Below are positions 17,071 through 29,732 of a DNA stretch of 64,000 nt, one piece after another; position 1 is the first letter of the stretch; each line of letters begins with the position of its first letter. Under the pieces are notes generated by a model. The model ran no database searches. It was not told where the DNA came from and saw only the letters and a list, made by a program, of their open reading frames with translations. The stretch is from the NCBI GenBank assembly GCA_037975125.1, contig JAJQOW010000014.1, positions 6,483,513 through 6,547,512 of the forward strand. Reading direction: 5' to 3'. Source of the DNA: Latrodectus hesperus. Its lineage: Eukaryota > Arthropoda > Arachnida > Araneae > Theridiidae. A program made the translations under genes and the position numbers.

Positions 17071-18207
17071 ATGAATTGAATAATAGATATCAGAAGACAA
17101 GAAAAGTTTAAAATGTTCACTGGTGATGCTGTTTCTCATATTTCATCAAAAATGTTTCTGGGTGTAATTTTAATATTGTTTTATTCTTTTCACGATAGCT
17201 TATTCGTCTATTGCTGCCTTATACCTAGTCCTCCAAATTAAGGAGATGTAATTTGTTTTACTAAACATTCAAACTATTTTTGTCCAAAAGAATGCTTGCA
17301 GGTTTCTTGTGATACATTTTATACTGATATTAAAAACATTTGGTTGTTATGAGAGCATAAACTACAACATATCTAATTGATGATATGTATTGATTTAGAA
17401 TAACTATAAATATTTTTCTTAAATTGAAAGCTAACTAAATTCAATAGATAATTTTTTGTTATAAATGATTTAAAATAGGATAATTTAACCTATAAATTCA
17501 AACTCTGCTAACTTTAAATTGGATTAAAAAATTGCTTTATTGAAAATATTGATATTTATTAGACATTTTTTCTGAAAAGTATCAGTTTCCTTGATGTTAC
17601 AGTTGCAAATTTAAAAATTTATTGTATCAGATTGTACAAATCTAATGTACTTGTGTTAAACAGACAAGAATGAGTGAAGTATAGAAGGTAAATTTAGATA
17701 AATTGGATTTTAATACAACTGTTTATAACAATTAGTTATCAATGAATATCATAGATAAATTATGAAATAGTTAATTCAAATGGTTTTACTGAACATTACA
17801 TTTTATTTAAGAGTGATTTTTAATTATATTTATACTTATTTTTAAACATTTGAAAAATTATTTACGTTTTACTAGTGACTCATATATATTATACAAAATC
17901 AAGGATAAGATAAATACATTTCGAACAAACTGGTTTATTGAAAATTGCTTACGAAGTTACAAAATTCAATCGATTAAAGGATTAAGAAATTAGTAAATTT
18001 TATTTCAGTGCATTTGGAATATAATGAACTTTTTCCAGTTGATCTTTGCGGCTCTCAGCTTCTTCTGAATTTTTAGCCGCCTAATATTGTTGGTGAGAAA
18101 ATACAAAATTATAATTAATAGCAAATCAATCGATATTTTATTTTAATTAAATGTTAACTTTTCGGATTAGGCTACTAAGTTTTAATCAATTTATTTAGGA
18201 TTTCTGT
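17071..18207. other. AT-rich, nothing recognised
   Basis: No supported feature. Confidence 0.5.
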
Positions 18208-18790
18208 CCCATTCTTTCTATAACAGCATGAATAATTTACATATGGTCTGACACGCAAATGCATTTCTAGTTCATCCCAGAAATGTTCTGTAGGATTCAA
18301 GTCGAATTTTCGAACTTGTCATTAAGCGCTTCTTTTTCATTGTTGTAATACTACGAAGAACTAGAGATTAATGTATGAATGGATACAGGAAATAATCTGC
18401 AAAGCTAATAGAAATAGCCCTAAGCCATAACATTACAGCACCAAATTTTATCGGGGACACAAAACACTCCAATAAATATCATTTTAAGTCATTCATCAGG
18501 TATATACACTCTCATCAAAGTGCCATTTCTGGTCTTGTGACATATTAAATCAGATAGCATATTTCCAGATTTTTAGAACACTGGTAGGTCCAATTGTGGT
18601 ACTTTTCGATTCACTATTAGCCTTTTTTACTCACCAGTGCATGTGACGAGTGGGTTACTGTTGGTCTATTTGACCAGATGTTAAAATGATGTTATTTCTT
18701 GATGGGAAGTTCTATCACTGGCCGGTAAATCTGTGTTATGATGGTAATTTTATGAATCTTTTTAAAAATTTATCTTTTAAGCAAATCATG
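18208..18790 (-). pseudogene. Relic Tc1-like transposase
   Basis: On the minus strand, broken frames recall a Tc1 transposase: LNPTEHFWDELEMHLRVRP at about 18230-18300 corresponds to the family's Pro-Asp-Leu-Asn-Pro-Ile-Glu region around the catalytic Glu. Weaker traces of the preceding catalytic segment lie towards 18560. Many stops and shifts. Boundaries are approximate. Confidence 0.5.
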
Positions 18791-21639
18791 TTTCAGGTTT
18801 TTCGTGGATCAATTAATTAATTTCGTGTATCAATTAAACAAAATTACAATACAGAACTTTTGTGTCTTTTTATCCTAAGTATGGCCTAACTTCGCATTGG
18901 AACTCGTTTAACCACGGATAAATATTTTTAATTGAATTCCCAAATTTATGAACCGCTATATCCACACCTTTTTGAATTCATTCAAATCTTGATGTTTTCT
19001 CATTAAGAAAAAAAAAAACATGTTTGATGTTTCAGCATTATGAACTTCATTTATATACTATCGGCTAAATGTACTCACAATACAATGTTGTTGTTTTCTA
19101 AAGTAAAATGGTGTCTGATGATCTTCCGCCAAATAGTTTAATTAAAATATATAAGAATATATATAATCTATAACTACAATCTGAAAATTAATTTTTATAA
19201 AGATCTAAAAGTTTACTATTAATGATTTCAATTACACACCAATTTTAAATAAGTCATTTTACGTAAAGTTATTTTGTTATTTCTATTTAAAGAATTTAAT
19301 ACACATGCTCAATACCCATTTAATAAAAGGTAAATACGAAAAGATGCACATGTTTGAATAAAAGACAAAAACAATTAAAATAATAATAGTTTCATTAACA
19401 TATTTCGATTTTACTGCCAGATCCTCCTTTTTTATGCGGTGAAAATATGCTATGTGATCATACTTTATTCTTAGTTCAGAAAATATCAAGTTAATTTGAT
19501 ACCATCTCCTTAAAAATCAGTTAATATGGAAAATATGTCTTTTTTTTAAAATTAGATGGTTGACTCTAATTTCAAAATTTTCAAATTTCTGTAAGTGTAG
19601 TCTCTTTTTTATTTTGAAATGCAAAAATGACCATGTAAAATCAATTACAAAAAATGTGCACATTCATTTTATGATTAATGAGGAAAATATATTTCCTACA
19701 TAGATATTACACAAAATAAGAAAAACAAGCGAGCAATTCATCTCATTCGTATAATTGAAGCATTCATGAATTTAAATAATATTAGAAGCCTACAGTTGCT
19801 TTTGAAATTGACCATGTTTATATTTGATGTAAATAATTGGAGTTTGGAAACGGAAATTGTAATAGTTTATAACCAAAAATTATCCCAATTCATTTATTAT
19901 CACTTCTTACTGTTTTCTAAGGTCTTGAAAAACTCAGAATTTTTGCATTCTAAATAATTCAGTTCAGAAAACTCTGAATCTATCCATTTGTTAGATCCAA
20001 AACTGGTGATCTAAGGGACCAAACAATCAGTGTTTTGTGTTCAATTCATCGTGATCCCTTGTGGTTTAGATAGTCCGAATGTTATTTCAAAAATAATATC
20101 ACATCAGTAAAGGGAAATATTTAAGTCTAATAATTTTTTAAAATGGAAATCAAAAAAGTCTAAATATTTTTCACTTGTCAGGTGACCCAAGAAGACATAT
20201 GTGGTCCTGTGAAAAGATTTCCAGTCACTCCAAGCCAAACATTTAAGTAGTATCGTGTTTTGACACTTTAGAAAAAAGATTCGTTTCGCTTTGCGAATAA
20301 TGCTCTTTATACAAATTTATAATTCTTTCATAAGTAAAATAGGCCTTTTCAGTCCTTTTTATAATTTTCAAGAAATTACGCTCCATGTTAATTCGCTATT
20401 TTAGCTGACAGCAAAACTTTATCCTCTTTAAATGTGAGAACCATAAATTTTGCACTGATGGAAAATGATATGGGCGATACTGTTTTTGATGCAAAATAAC
20501 AATCGTCAAGGAAAAAAGTACAGTAAAATTGGAACAAAACTAATAATTTTTAACAATTTAAGTAAATATACGGAGAATGAGCATTAATAATAAGTGAAAT
20601 AAAATTGTGCTGGAATATGAGCAATTGAAACTTATGAAGAAAAATTCAAAATTCAAAGATGATTTATAAAGAAACTGATAACGGAATTGACTTACTTATA
20701 TTGTAAACAAGGGACTACGAGCAGAGTGAAAATCTGCATAACAAGCACTGTTAATATATACGTACTTGTAAATTGGCTCATATTCCATTTGATACTTAAT
20801 ATGCGATAAGAAAATAAGTAATTAAGAAAATAAATACATGATTTGTATTTATTTTCTGACTTCTAGATTAAATTTATAATTTTTTTAACTGTTCCTAAAC
20901 CATCATTTTAATTTGTCAAATGTTTTTCAAATGTCTGCTTTTTGGATGTGGAGCACAGTGTATTCAGAACGAAGTATTAAATTTCTCCAGAACTATGTAA
21001 CCAATATTGTTCATTGTAGGCACATCTGAAAGCTATTTCAAGGACATACATTTAGTAGATTTGACTACTTTTGGATAGAATGTTTTTCTGTGAATTCATC
21101 AGTTAAAAGCTTTGATATCAGTTTAAGGTTTCCCTTACCAGAATTTCAGAGCCTATATCTTACAATTTAATAAAAATATGTCAAAAAAGAGGAACTTGGA
21201 TCTTTTAGTTTCATTAAATCATAACTTGTGAAAAAGGTTAAAGATGATACAGGATTCAACAAATGAACGAAAGAAGCCGAAGAATGAGCGGGAAAAAAAG
21301 ATTGAGCGCTGATGGCTTATATATGTTGAGTTCGTTGTTTCTTTTAGTGATTTTAGACTTGTGATGTAACTGCTTTAAAACTTTCACAAAATATTTGAAT
21401 AACACATTGTTTAATACAAATTTTTGTGTGCAAAATGATATTTATTTTTGAATCATTGATGTTTTACAGTTTGGTAGTTGATTTTTCCTACACCTCACTT
21501 AGTTAGGATATTTTACCAACAAATTTTACCTATCAGGTCGTTAAAAATCGCATTATCCTGTAAGGCAAGTGGGCATTAAGGTGACAGGTATCAGCTGGTG
21601 GACTATCAAAACATTTTGTGGTGAAAAACTATGCTAAGT
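18791..21639. other. AT-rich, nothing recognised
   Basis: No supported gene; the frames at 19283-19489 and 19766-19957 are compositional. Confidence 0.5.
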
Positions 21640-22450
21640 TATGTAATCCGGATTTCCCTGGGGCCTGAGCAGCTACCAGGCGCGTCGGTAGGCGGTGGAT
21701 CACCGAACGTCCTGTAGGAATGACAGGATAGCCTTGAATATAGAATCAGAGGACGCGAACCAGCTCCCGTAAACCCTGGTGTTATGCGTTCCATGCCTAG
21801 GGTTAATTGGCACCGCGGTATTGGTGTCTTAACGGAGCCTCTAGTTGCCTGGCAAACTTCTAGAGTAATTTGCCTTGACCAGTATCTCAGGCAATGCTGG
21901 GTGGACTTATATTACCTGAGCTTATAAATTGTTATCTTGTGGCTGAAAAGACACAAGAAATAACAAACCTTTCTGCATCTGCAGGTGATGCCTCTGAAGT
22001 AGACCTTGCTGAAAAAGACAAGGGAACTCAGAGGCAGTCTTGTAAAGGGGCAGTAATGAATCCTTCACTTGAGGTAGAAATGACCTCCAAACCATCTTCT
22101 TCGGTGAAAGTCAAGAAGCTATCCCTAGTATGACTGACTCTCTGACCAGATGGGACTGTTTCAGCAAGACCCTATCTGCTGGAAATGTCATACGCAAGAG
22201 GAAACGGCAGAGCATATCATTTATGAATGTGAGGCTCTTGCCCTCCCTAGATTAACCTCTTTAGGCATCATCCATACTAGAGAGTTACACCTAGACTCCA
22301 TTAAAGGGTTATCGGACTTTATTAATAAAGTGGGTGACCCGAGCATCTGGAACTAGGAAACATTGGGTTTGGAGTTAATGGTACAAAATGCTGATAAAAG
22401 CAGAGGTGCCCAATGACATACAAACCCAATTCTAAGAAGAAGAAGAAGAA
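21640..22450 (+). mobile_element. LINE with internal deletion (5' end joined to 3' end)
   Basis: 21640-21893 is a GC-richer leader; 21894-22133 encodes a 79-residue frame (MLGGLILPELINCYL...) that looks like an ORF1 start. Without a gap, 22150-22356 encodes the cysteine-rich C-terminus of a LINE ORF2 (ICWKCHTQEETAEHIIYECE), followed by an (AAG)n tail at about 22432-22450. All of RT is missing. The tail differs from the (CAA)n family elsewhere in the window, so this is another LINE family. ORF1 identity is inferred from position. Confidence 0.65.
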
Positions 22451-23716
22451 TCCGCTTTCTTAAAGCATACTTGTTAAACTCTCGATTGTTATTGAAGGTG
22501 ACAAATAAAGAATGAAAAGTAGCAAGTGACCCAGAAAATTCTTCACTCCACATCAACATTTTTATGCGTTAAATATCAACATATCAATATATATACATTA
22601 TTTAAACTTTTGATCACGAAATTCAATCAACCACTTCATTACAATTTCTTAGTTAGTTGATATTTATCTCTAAAAAGGATGCAAAAAGCTAATAATATTA
22701 TAAGTACCTGTAACAAATTTTACTATCTAAAGTTGTTTGTTGACTTATTTTGCTTTATTATTTAATTTTTGATTAAATTAAATGTCCAATTCTCTTATTC
22801 ATAAATTGCAGTGGAAACATATCTTATACATTCGTTTTAACAATTCATTATTGCAGAATAAATATTTTTTGTTTTTAAATTTAAAATAATTTGATTTTTA
22901 ATGAAAACTTTTGAAAACATAATAGGGTTATCATGAAAGTACTTAACTGTAGAAATCGATAGAAGGAATGTGCTGTATTTAAGTTCTCCATCATAAATAA
23001 CTCAACTGTTTGCCCATAATTAATGGTTTCTACTTCTACGTAATTGTTCGGTATTATACATTACTTGAATACATGCATAATTATCTAAGGAATCTTTAAG
23101 TATAATTTTATTATAAAAGGATAAAAAAATATTCTAAATCCTAGTAAATAATTTTCTCTCAAGACAGAATTATGCTAATATATAAATTGCTTTTAAAGTG
23201 TGTAGTTAATTATGTTGTAAAACTAAAGCAGAGTTCTTTCAAGCAAATGCGTAACATTATCAAATCAATGATCTGCAGTATGAAGAACTCGCTGATAACC
23301 GTTATTTTACTTGCGAGATTCAAAAGAGCATCCTAAAATTCATAAAAAGTTGCCTTTATAGCATTGTATTTTGCATCATCTTATCATGGATGGAAAAATT
23401 CAATTGATTCCAATCAATTTTCACAAATAGCTAGAATTTGAAACTATAATCTAATGCAATAAATCAATTAATTATTCTTCGAAAATTGAAGTTCATAATT
23501 ATATTGTCATATGTACAAAGGCTCTGATCTAAAATGAAAAGTAATTAACAATTATTTAAAAGTACTGTGTTTAAAATGAATTTCATTTTTACGTAAATAG
23601 TATTTTATTTATTATTTATTTCTTAAAAAGGAGCATTTTTCATGAGAAAATCACAATCAAAAGACCTGATACAAATCTAGAATGCCATTTTGTTTTAGCC
23701 AAAAACTTCGAAACTC

Positions 23717-23718
<2 letters not shown>
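22451..23718. other. AT-rich, nothing recognised
   Basis: No supported feature. Confidence 0.5.

Positions 23719-23759
<41 letters not shown>
23719..23759. repeat. Poly(T) tract
   Basis: A pyrimidine run that becomes more than 30 consecutive T, about 95 bp before the SINE at 23854. It could be the tail of a minus-strand retroposed copy, but I see no body next to it. Confidence 0.9.
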
Positions 23760-23853
23760 GAAGTATGCTTGTACACATATTTTTAATTTTTAAAACATAC
23801 ATACACATTTAATTTAAATACAACACTAATAAACTAGGAGTTCACTAATATAA

Positions 23854-24241
23854 GGGCTGTGGTAGCCTAGTGGTTAGGCCTTCCCTCCGGAAGAGTGAGG
23901 TTCGATTCCTAATGCTGCTAAAGACCCACCGAGTTCATGCGATATACGTGCTCGTTAAATCTGTGGAATCGAAAGTCCTGTGATCGGTCGTTGAGCAGTC
24001 ATCATGGGGGCAATGGTCAGGAGAAAATGTCCTCCCCCTCTAGATCAATATCAAAATTAAGGGAGTGGATCCTCTGGTGGCGCCATCTATCGGAAGATTT
24101 AAAAAAGAGCAAAGACGTACTTTCACCTTTGTGGTGCTCTGATTAAAACGAAAGACGATCCCTATTGATTTAAATTCACATTGCTAAACCGTAGCGAGGT
24201 TGGCTTGTCCAAGTGTCATAAGTAACAGCAACAACAACACA
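23854..24241 (+). mobile_element. tRNA-derived SINE, type A
   Basis: The tRNA-like head has an A-box-like TAGCCTAGTGGTTAGG and a B-box-like GAGGTTCGATTCC. The body contains GAGCAGTCATCATGG and GGTGGCGCCATCTATCGG, then GAGCAAAGACGTACTTTCAC, GGCTTGTCCAAGTGTCATAA and a (CAA)n tail. It is the best full-length reference for type A in the window. Confidence 0.8.
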
Positions 24242-26790
24242 AATATATTCAGCTTTCAAAGGAAAAATTGTATAGTTAACATTGAACTGATTCTCTGAAA
24301 GGCATATATCCTTTTTCAATGCAGTAGTTTCAAACTCTCACTCAGTAACTTGAAACGCATGTCTCTTTTATTTCACAGTATAAGATAAAATTGTACTACC
24401 CTATGAATCATCAATAAACGTTGTACAGAATTAAAATTCAAAATAGTTTTTTTCTCAAAGTTCTTTTTTATTATTTTATAAAAACAATAATGTTTTTATG
24501 TTACTTTGTAAATTTATTTCTTTATGTTGTTACTTTATTTCAAAACATTACAACAAAATAACATAAAATTACATTTCACAGCAACTACATTCACAGTTTC
24601 TCTTATTAATGTAAAATAAGTAAGTATTTTAGAATTACTTATCTTTTACAAATATTCATTTCAAGTAACTGAGGGGATTGTTTCGTGAGAAATATGTCTG
24701 AGACTTCAGTTACTTTTTTTTAAGAAGAGGTGGAAGAGAAAAAAAAAATTCCAAACAATCTAAATAAAAAATATAACCTTTCTTTTCCTATCGTGTTCGC
24801 AGAGTAAATATTAGCATTTCTAAGAAACTTTTCAGTTTTTGTGGTTAATAAAAAGGAAAGATTTTGCGGTGAATTCTCGGAAAAAAATGACAGTCGAAAA
24901 GGAAGAATGATATGGAAGAACTATGGAGATGCCTAATGTGCTTAATCAAAAAAAAGGAAGGAAGTAACATGGAACCGTCTTTCCGCTTTGACAAATGAAG
25001 CCTTTGACAGCTGAAAGCAAAAGCTAACCTGGTATGTAGAATGCATTTTTCGAAAGGAGATGAATTATGCTAATTTCTTCTTGATGTCATTATTCTTTCT
25101 TAAAAGAGTACAGAACGGTACTTTGCTGATAGTTTATGGATGCATCTGAACGGTTGAAATTGATGGTCTTTTAGAGAAGAAATTTAATTTGATTTCTTTC
25201 TACGCAAATTTCTATAAGTTGTGTGGTACATCTATTCAGATTTCATTTTTTTCTTTATATTTATTCATATGAATGAATCAATAACGTTCATTTTACAAAT
25301 ATGTTGTTGTGATAAGAATAAAGTAAGTATTAGGGATAAAAGAGGAATAATGATTGATTATAAAAGTGAGAAGATGCTCTTAAACGTAAACTATCACATT
25401 TAAACTGGGATTCAAATTCATGTTTGATGATAAATCTTATTGTTGTATTATTAAGCAAAGAAATATATTTTCATTTGTTTGTTCTTAAAATTTGTACTGT
25501 GTTTTGAATATAAAATGAAGTATACAAGTATTTCATAAATTAAAATTACCTTATAAGAATTTTTATGTAGTTTTATTACGTTCATAATTTTGACAAAATT
25601 CATTCTATGTTCATCATTAAATAAATTATTTACTTTGACATCTTTCGCAGGGCATTTATTAATCACTCAATTAATAATTCAAATCTTGTTACTTTTATTT
25701 AACTATATTCTAACTTTGAGATTATGATTCAATGTTTTAAGACTTTGTTAATGAGTCTTTTTCTTTAAGCTATAACATGAATGAATATAATTATTTTGTA
25801 GAACTCAAATTAATTATCATATTTTAAAGCACTTTATTTTAAGCAATTGCACTGCTGATTCATTTCACTGTGTTATGACATTTTAACCTAAATTAATAAA
25901 AAAACTTTTATTTACACACACATTACTAAAGAAAATTTCTGTCACTATATTTTCTCGATTTTAAATAAATCCATATTTGTAATTTTCTTTACTTTATCTC
26001 ACAAGACATGCTTTGCATTTAAAAATTGCAATATAACATTTTCTATCCTTCTTCTTCTTTTAATAATGTGGATTTCATATAAATAAGTGGCTAATTTTAA
26101 TAATATTATGAATAAATTTTATCTAGATAATCATTACATTGAATTTAAATAATTATTAGAGTTATGCATTATATAAATCATGTATTTAAAATGTTACATA
26201 TTTTATTTAATTTCATAAATAATTTCTTAGAATATTAAACAGGCTTAAGAATTCAAATAATTAATAAATTGCATCAAAATAAATTACGTAAGTAAATAAA
26301 TTGCATCGAATAGGAAATCTCTTATAACAAATTATTTTACTTAAAATGCAATGTCCGTAAAAGTGGAAATCTAATGCTATAGGAAGACGGAAACAAGTAG
26401 ATAGTAAACAAAGAATAAAAAATTATGAGAGGGAAATAAATTTATCAAAAATTATAGTGAAAATGATGTTACAAAATCCCTACTCGCTCCAATTTATCTT
26501 AAGATACACGTCTTCATGTCTGAAAACTCGAGTATCATTTTTACATGCGATTTTTTTCATTGTCTTTATTCTCTAAAAAATTCCAGGAAAATCGACGATC
26601 CCAAGCGCTAATAAAAAATGCTGCAGGTGTTTCTATAAACAAGAAAAATATTTTCCAAATGATTATACTCAATCTGGTGAAGCTGTCATTGGACTGCCTA
26701 AATTTTTAGGGCTATTTTGTTTAACTGACGTATGCTAAGTCTGCACTATACAACCTTGGAAAGGAAATTTTTTGATAACTCCTGAAATAT
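24242..26790. other. AT-rich, nothing recognised
   Basis: No supported gene; short frames at 25221-25403 and 25451-25666 have no recognisable domain. Confidence 0.5.
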
Positions 26791-27758
<968 letters not shown>

Positions 27759-27876
27759 GATACAATTTCTAGATTTAAGACAGCAGCGCTGATGATCTGA
27801 CCAATCTGTTTTTCTTAAAATGGTTAATCATTTATGCGTATAATATGTATTTATCTGCCGACCAATTTGCTTAGTT

Positions 27877-28168
27877 GTCACCGTGCCTGACTGCGGATAA
27901 GGAGGTCCTGGGTTCGATTCCCGGTTCGGGCATGGATGTACTTTTTCTCTCTCTATCTATCCTGTCTTTGTCTTTTCCTTGTTTGAATGAGGTGTGAATG
28001 GTTGCCTACCCTATAAACAGGTACCTATGGCATGTGTGTAGAGCAAAGTTGTACTTTCACCTTCATGGTGCTCTGATTAAAACGAAAGACGCTCCCAATT
28101 GACTAAAATTCGCATAGCATTGCAAGCTTGGCTTGTCCAAGTGTCATAAGTAAACAACAACAACAATA
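27877..28168 (+). mobile_element. Mosaic SINE: type B head, type A tail
   Basis: The head and middle (TGCCTGACTGCGGATAAGG, GGTTCGATTCCCGGTTCGGG, CTATCTATCCTGTCTTTGTC, ACCTATGGCATGTGTGTA) match the type B SINE at 39446. From about 28040 the sequence switches to the type A tail (AGAGCAAAGTTGTACTTTCA, GGTGCTCTGATTAAAACGAA, GGCTTGTCCAAGTGTCATAA), ending in (CAA)n. The B-box GGTTCGATTCC is intact. It is not a tRNA gene: there is no closing acceptor stem. Confidence 0.8.
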
Positions 28169-29095
28169 TATTTATCTCTTAGAAATCAATTGTGTACTGA
28201 TTTGGTATTTTTTTCCTTATTTAAATATATTGATTCTTGTTGTTAAAATGTTTTCACCAAATTATTTAATTTAAGAATGTGCGAAACTGTATTTTTTAAA
28301 TTCTGTCACAGATAGTTAACAATTTCATATTGTGTATCCATAAAATATTTTTTCAGAATATCGGAAAAATTAAATTATATTCTGATAAATTAATATTTTT
28401 CGAAAAAAGTTTATTAGATTAGTTTCCTGGACAATTCCTAGGCGATTTCACGTGATAAAAACTTATAATAATTGATAAATACAATAATCCTTAATAATTT
28501 CATGTGAATCAAGAATCAATAACTCAGAAACTAACTTTTAATAAATACACAATTAAGCATTTTTTTAATTCACTTACATTAAAACATGTAAAAATTATCA
28601 AAGAAAGTTAAAATATTTAATTAACTAAATTTTATTGACAATATCCATGAAAGAAATCACTCAACATACTTTTAAATAAACTAAAATTGGCAATAAACTA
28701 CATTTAACTATCATATCTACATTATAGTTAGACGAAAGTCATCCTAAATCAAAAGTTAAATATTTAAAGTTGTATTAAAATAGTGTTCAAGAAGTGAGAA
28801 GCATTATTTTGTTAATCGGCAGTAGAAGTATTCAGCAAGTCCCACTTACAACTTAAGTGCATGCAGAAGTGCCTTTGATAAAAAGAATTCATGAAATCCA
28901 AGTGCTTTCAATTTCAATAAAAGTTTGCATTAACAAATTAACGGAAAGTATACATAGTGTATGAAAATGACATCAAAGAAGCATTAGATATATGAATATC
29001 ACTACATAGAATAAATAAGCAAAATATCTTGAATTTTTATGTGTCAAAAACGAGAATTCCAAATAAGCAGACCTTGAATGCTAAAGGAAATATAT
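28169..29095. other. AT-rich, nothing recognised
   Basis: No supported feature up to the LTR element. Confidence 0.5.
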
Positions 29096-29701
29096 TGTTA
29101 CAAATTTGTAAATAATGATTATATTTGTCTTAAAATATCTCAGACAGATCAGAAATTATCACATTTTGGGCAAAAATTGCGGTATTTAGACGTGTTGTAG
29201 TTTAAAAGCGGATTTCCTAATGATTTGGCGACTTGGCGACATTTGGCGATATTCTTGGCGACTTGGCGACGGTTGGCGAGATTCTTGGCGACTTGGCGAG
29301 AAATCGATACTTCTGGAAACATCCATCACCTAAGCTCTAGGACCAATATTTTCCGAGATAGCCTAGAAGCTTCCAGAGCCTTGGCGAAATTGGTAGATTT
29401 CTCCGCCAAGTCAGGTATAAATACCGCAGCCCGACATGGAATAGTAGTATAGTTTTGTGAAGACAGTCAGTGAGTGAAGACGATTAGTTGTGACTGCTAG
29501 TTGTTCTCTGTCTGAGGTATTTGAGACCTGTGATTGGAAGCTATTTCTTATTGTATCTGACGAATTGTAGCTGTATAATTGTGATTGTTACAGCGGGAAT
29601 TTCGTTTATCTAGTGAAGTTTTTACGAATAAAAGTCTTGTGTTCATTAAGTGGTTGCTTTATTCAACTCTCAATCAACACGAACCCGTGGAGCTCGGTAC
29701 A
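29096..29701 (+). repeat. 5' LTR
   Basis: Begins TGTTACAAATTTG and ends GGTACA, the expected TG...CA. It contains a TATA box (TATAAATA at 29416-29423) and a polyadenylation signal AATAAA at 29627-29632. The promoter-proximal part holds a cluster of TTGGCGA heptamers. Frames inside the LTR, such as 29225-29452, also occur in the 3' LTR and are not separate genes. Confidence 0.97.
29223..29303 (+). promoter_or_regulatory. TTGGCGA heptamer cluster in U3
   Basis: Eight TTGGCGA copies stand in a row with higher-order spacing (ATTCTTGGCGACTTGGCGA repeats), about 115-190 bp upstream of the TATA box; a ninth copy is near 29379. The same cluster is in the 3' LTR (34862-34940). This looks like an array of protein-binding sites, but the factor is unknown to me. 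Confidence 0.55.
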
Positions 29702-29703
29702 AC

Positions 29704-29723
29704 TGGTGTCAGAAGTCGGGATT
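29704..29723 (+). promoter_or_regulatory. Primer binding site, tRNA-Leu type
   Basis: TGGTGTCAGAAGT, two bases after the LTR, is complementary to a tRNA 3' end reading ACTTCTGACACCA, as in eukaryotic tRNA-Leu(CAA). The following CGGGATT continues the match with one extra base. Confidence 0.7.
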
Positions 29724-29732
29724 GAAGAGTTG

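Noticed and set aside
20160..20290. A possible transposon trace around GGTGACCCAAGAAGACATAT
   Set aside because: The minus-strand reading is suggestive of a transposase tail, but no motif is secure.
23937..24146. A 69-residue protein (also 45197-45382 and 4682-4927)
   Set aside because: These frames are parts of SINE bodies; the same text recurs in other copies.
27877..27935. Possible tRNA genes with A and B boxes (also 23854, 39446, 58793)
   Set aside because: The cloverleaf does not close with an acceptor stem, and each continues into a repeated SINE body with a shared tail.
29225..29452. A 75-residue frame repeated exactly at 34862-35089
   Set aside because: It lies inside the LTR promoter part and is duplicated only because the LTR is.
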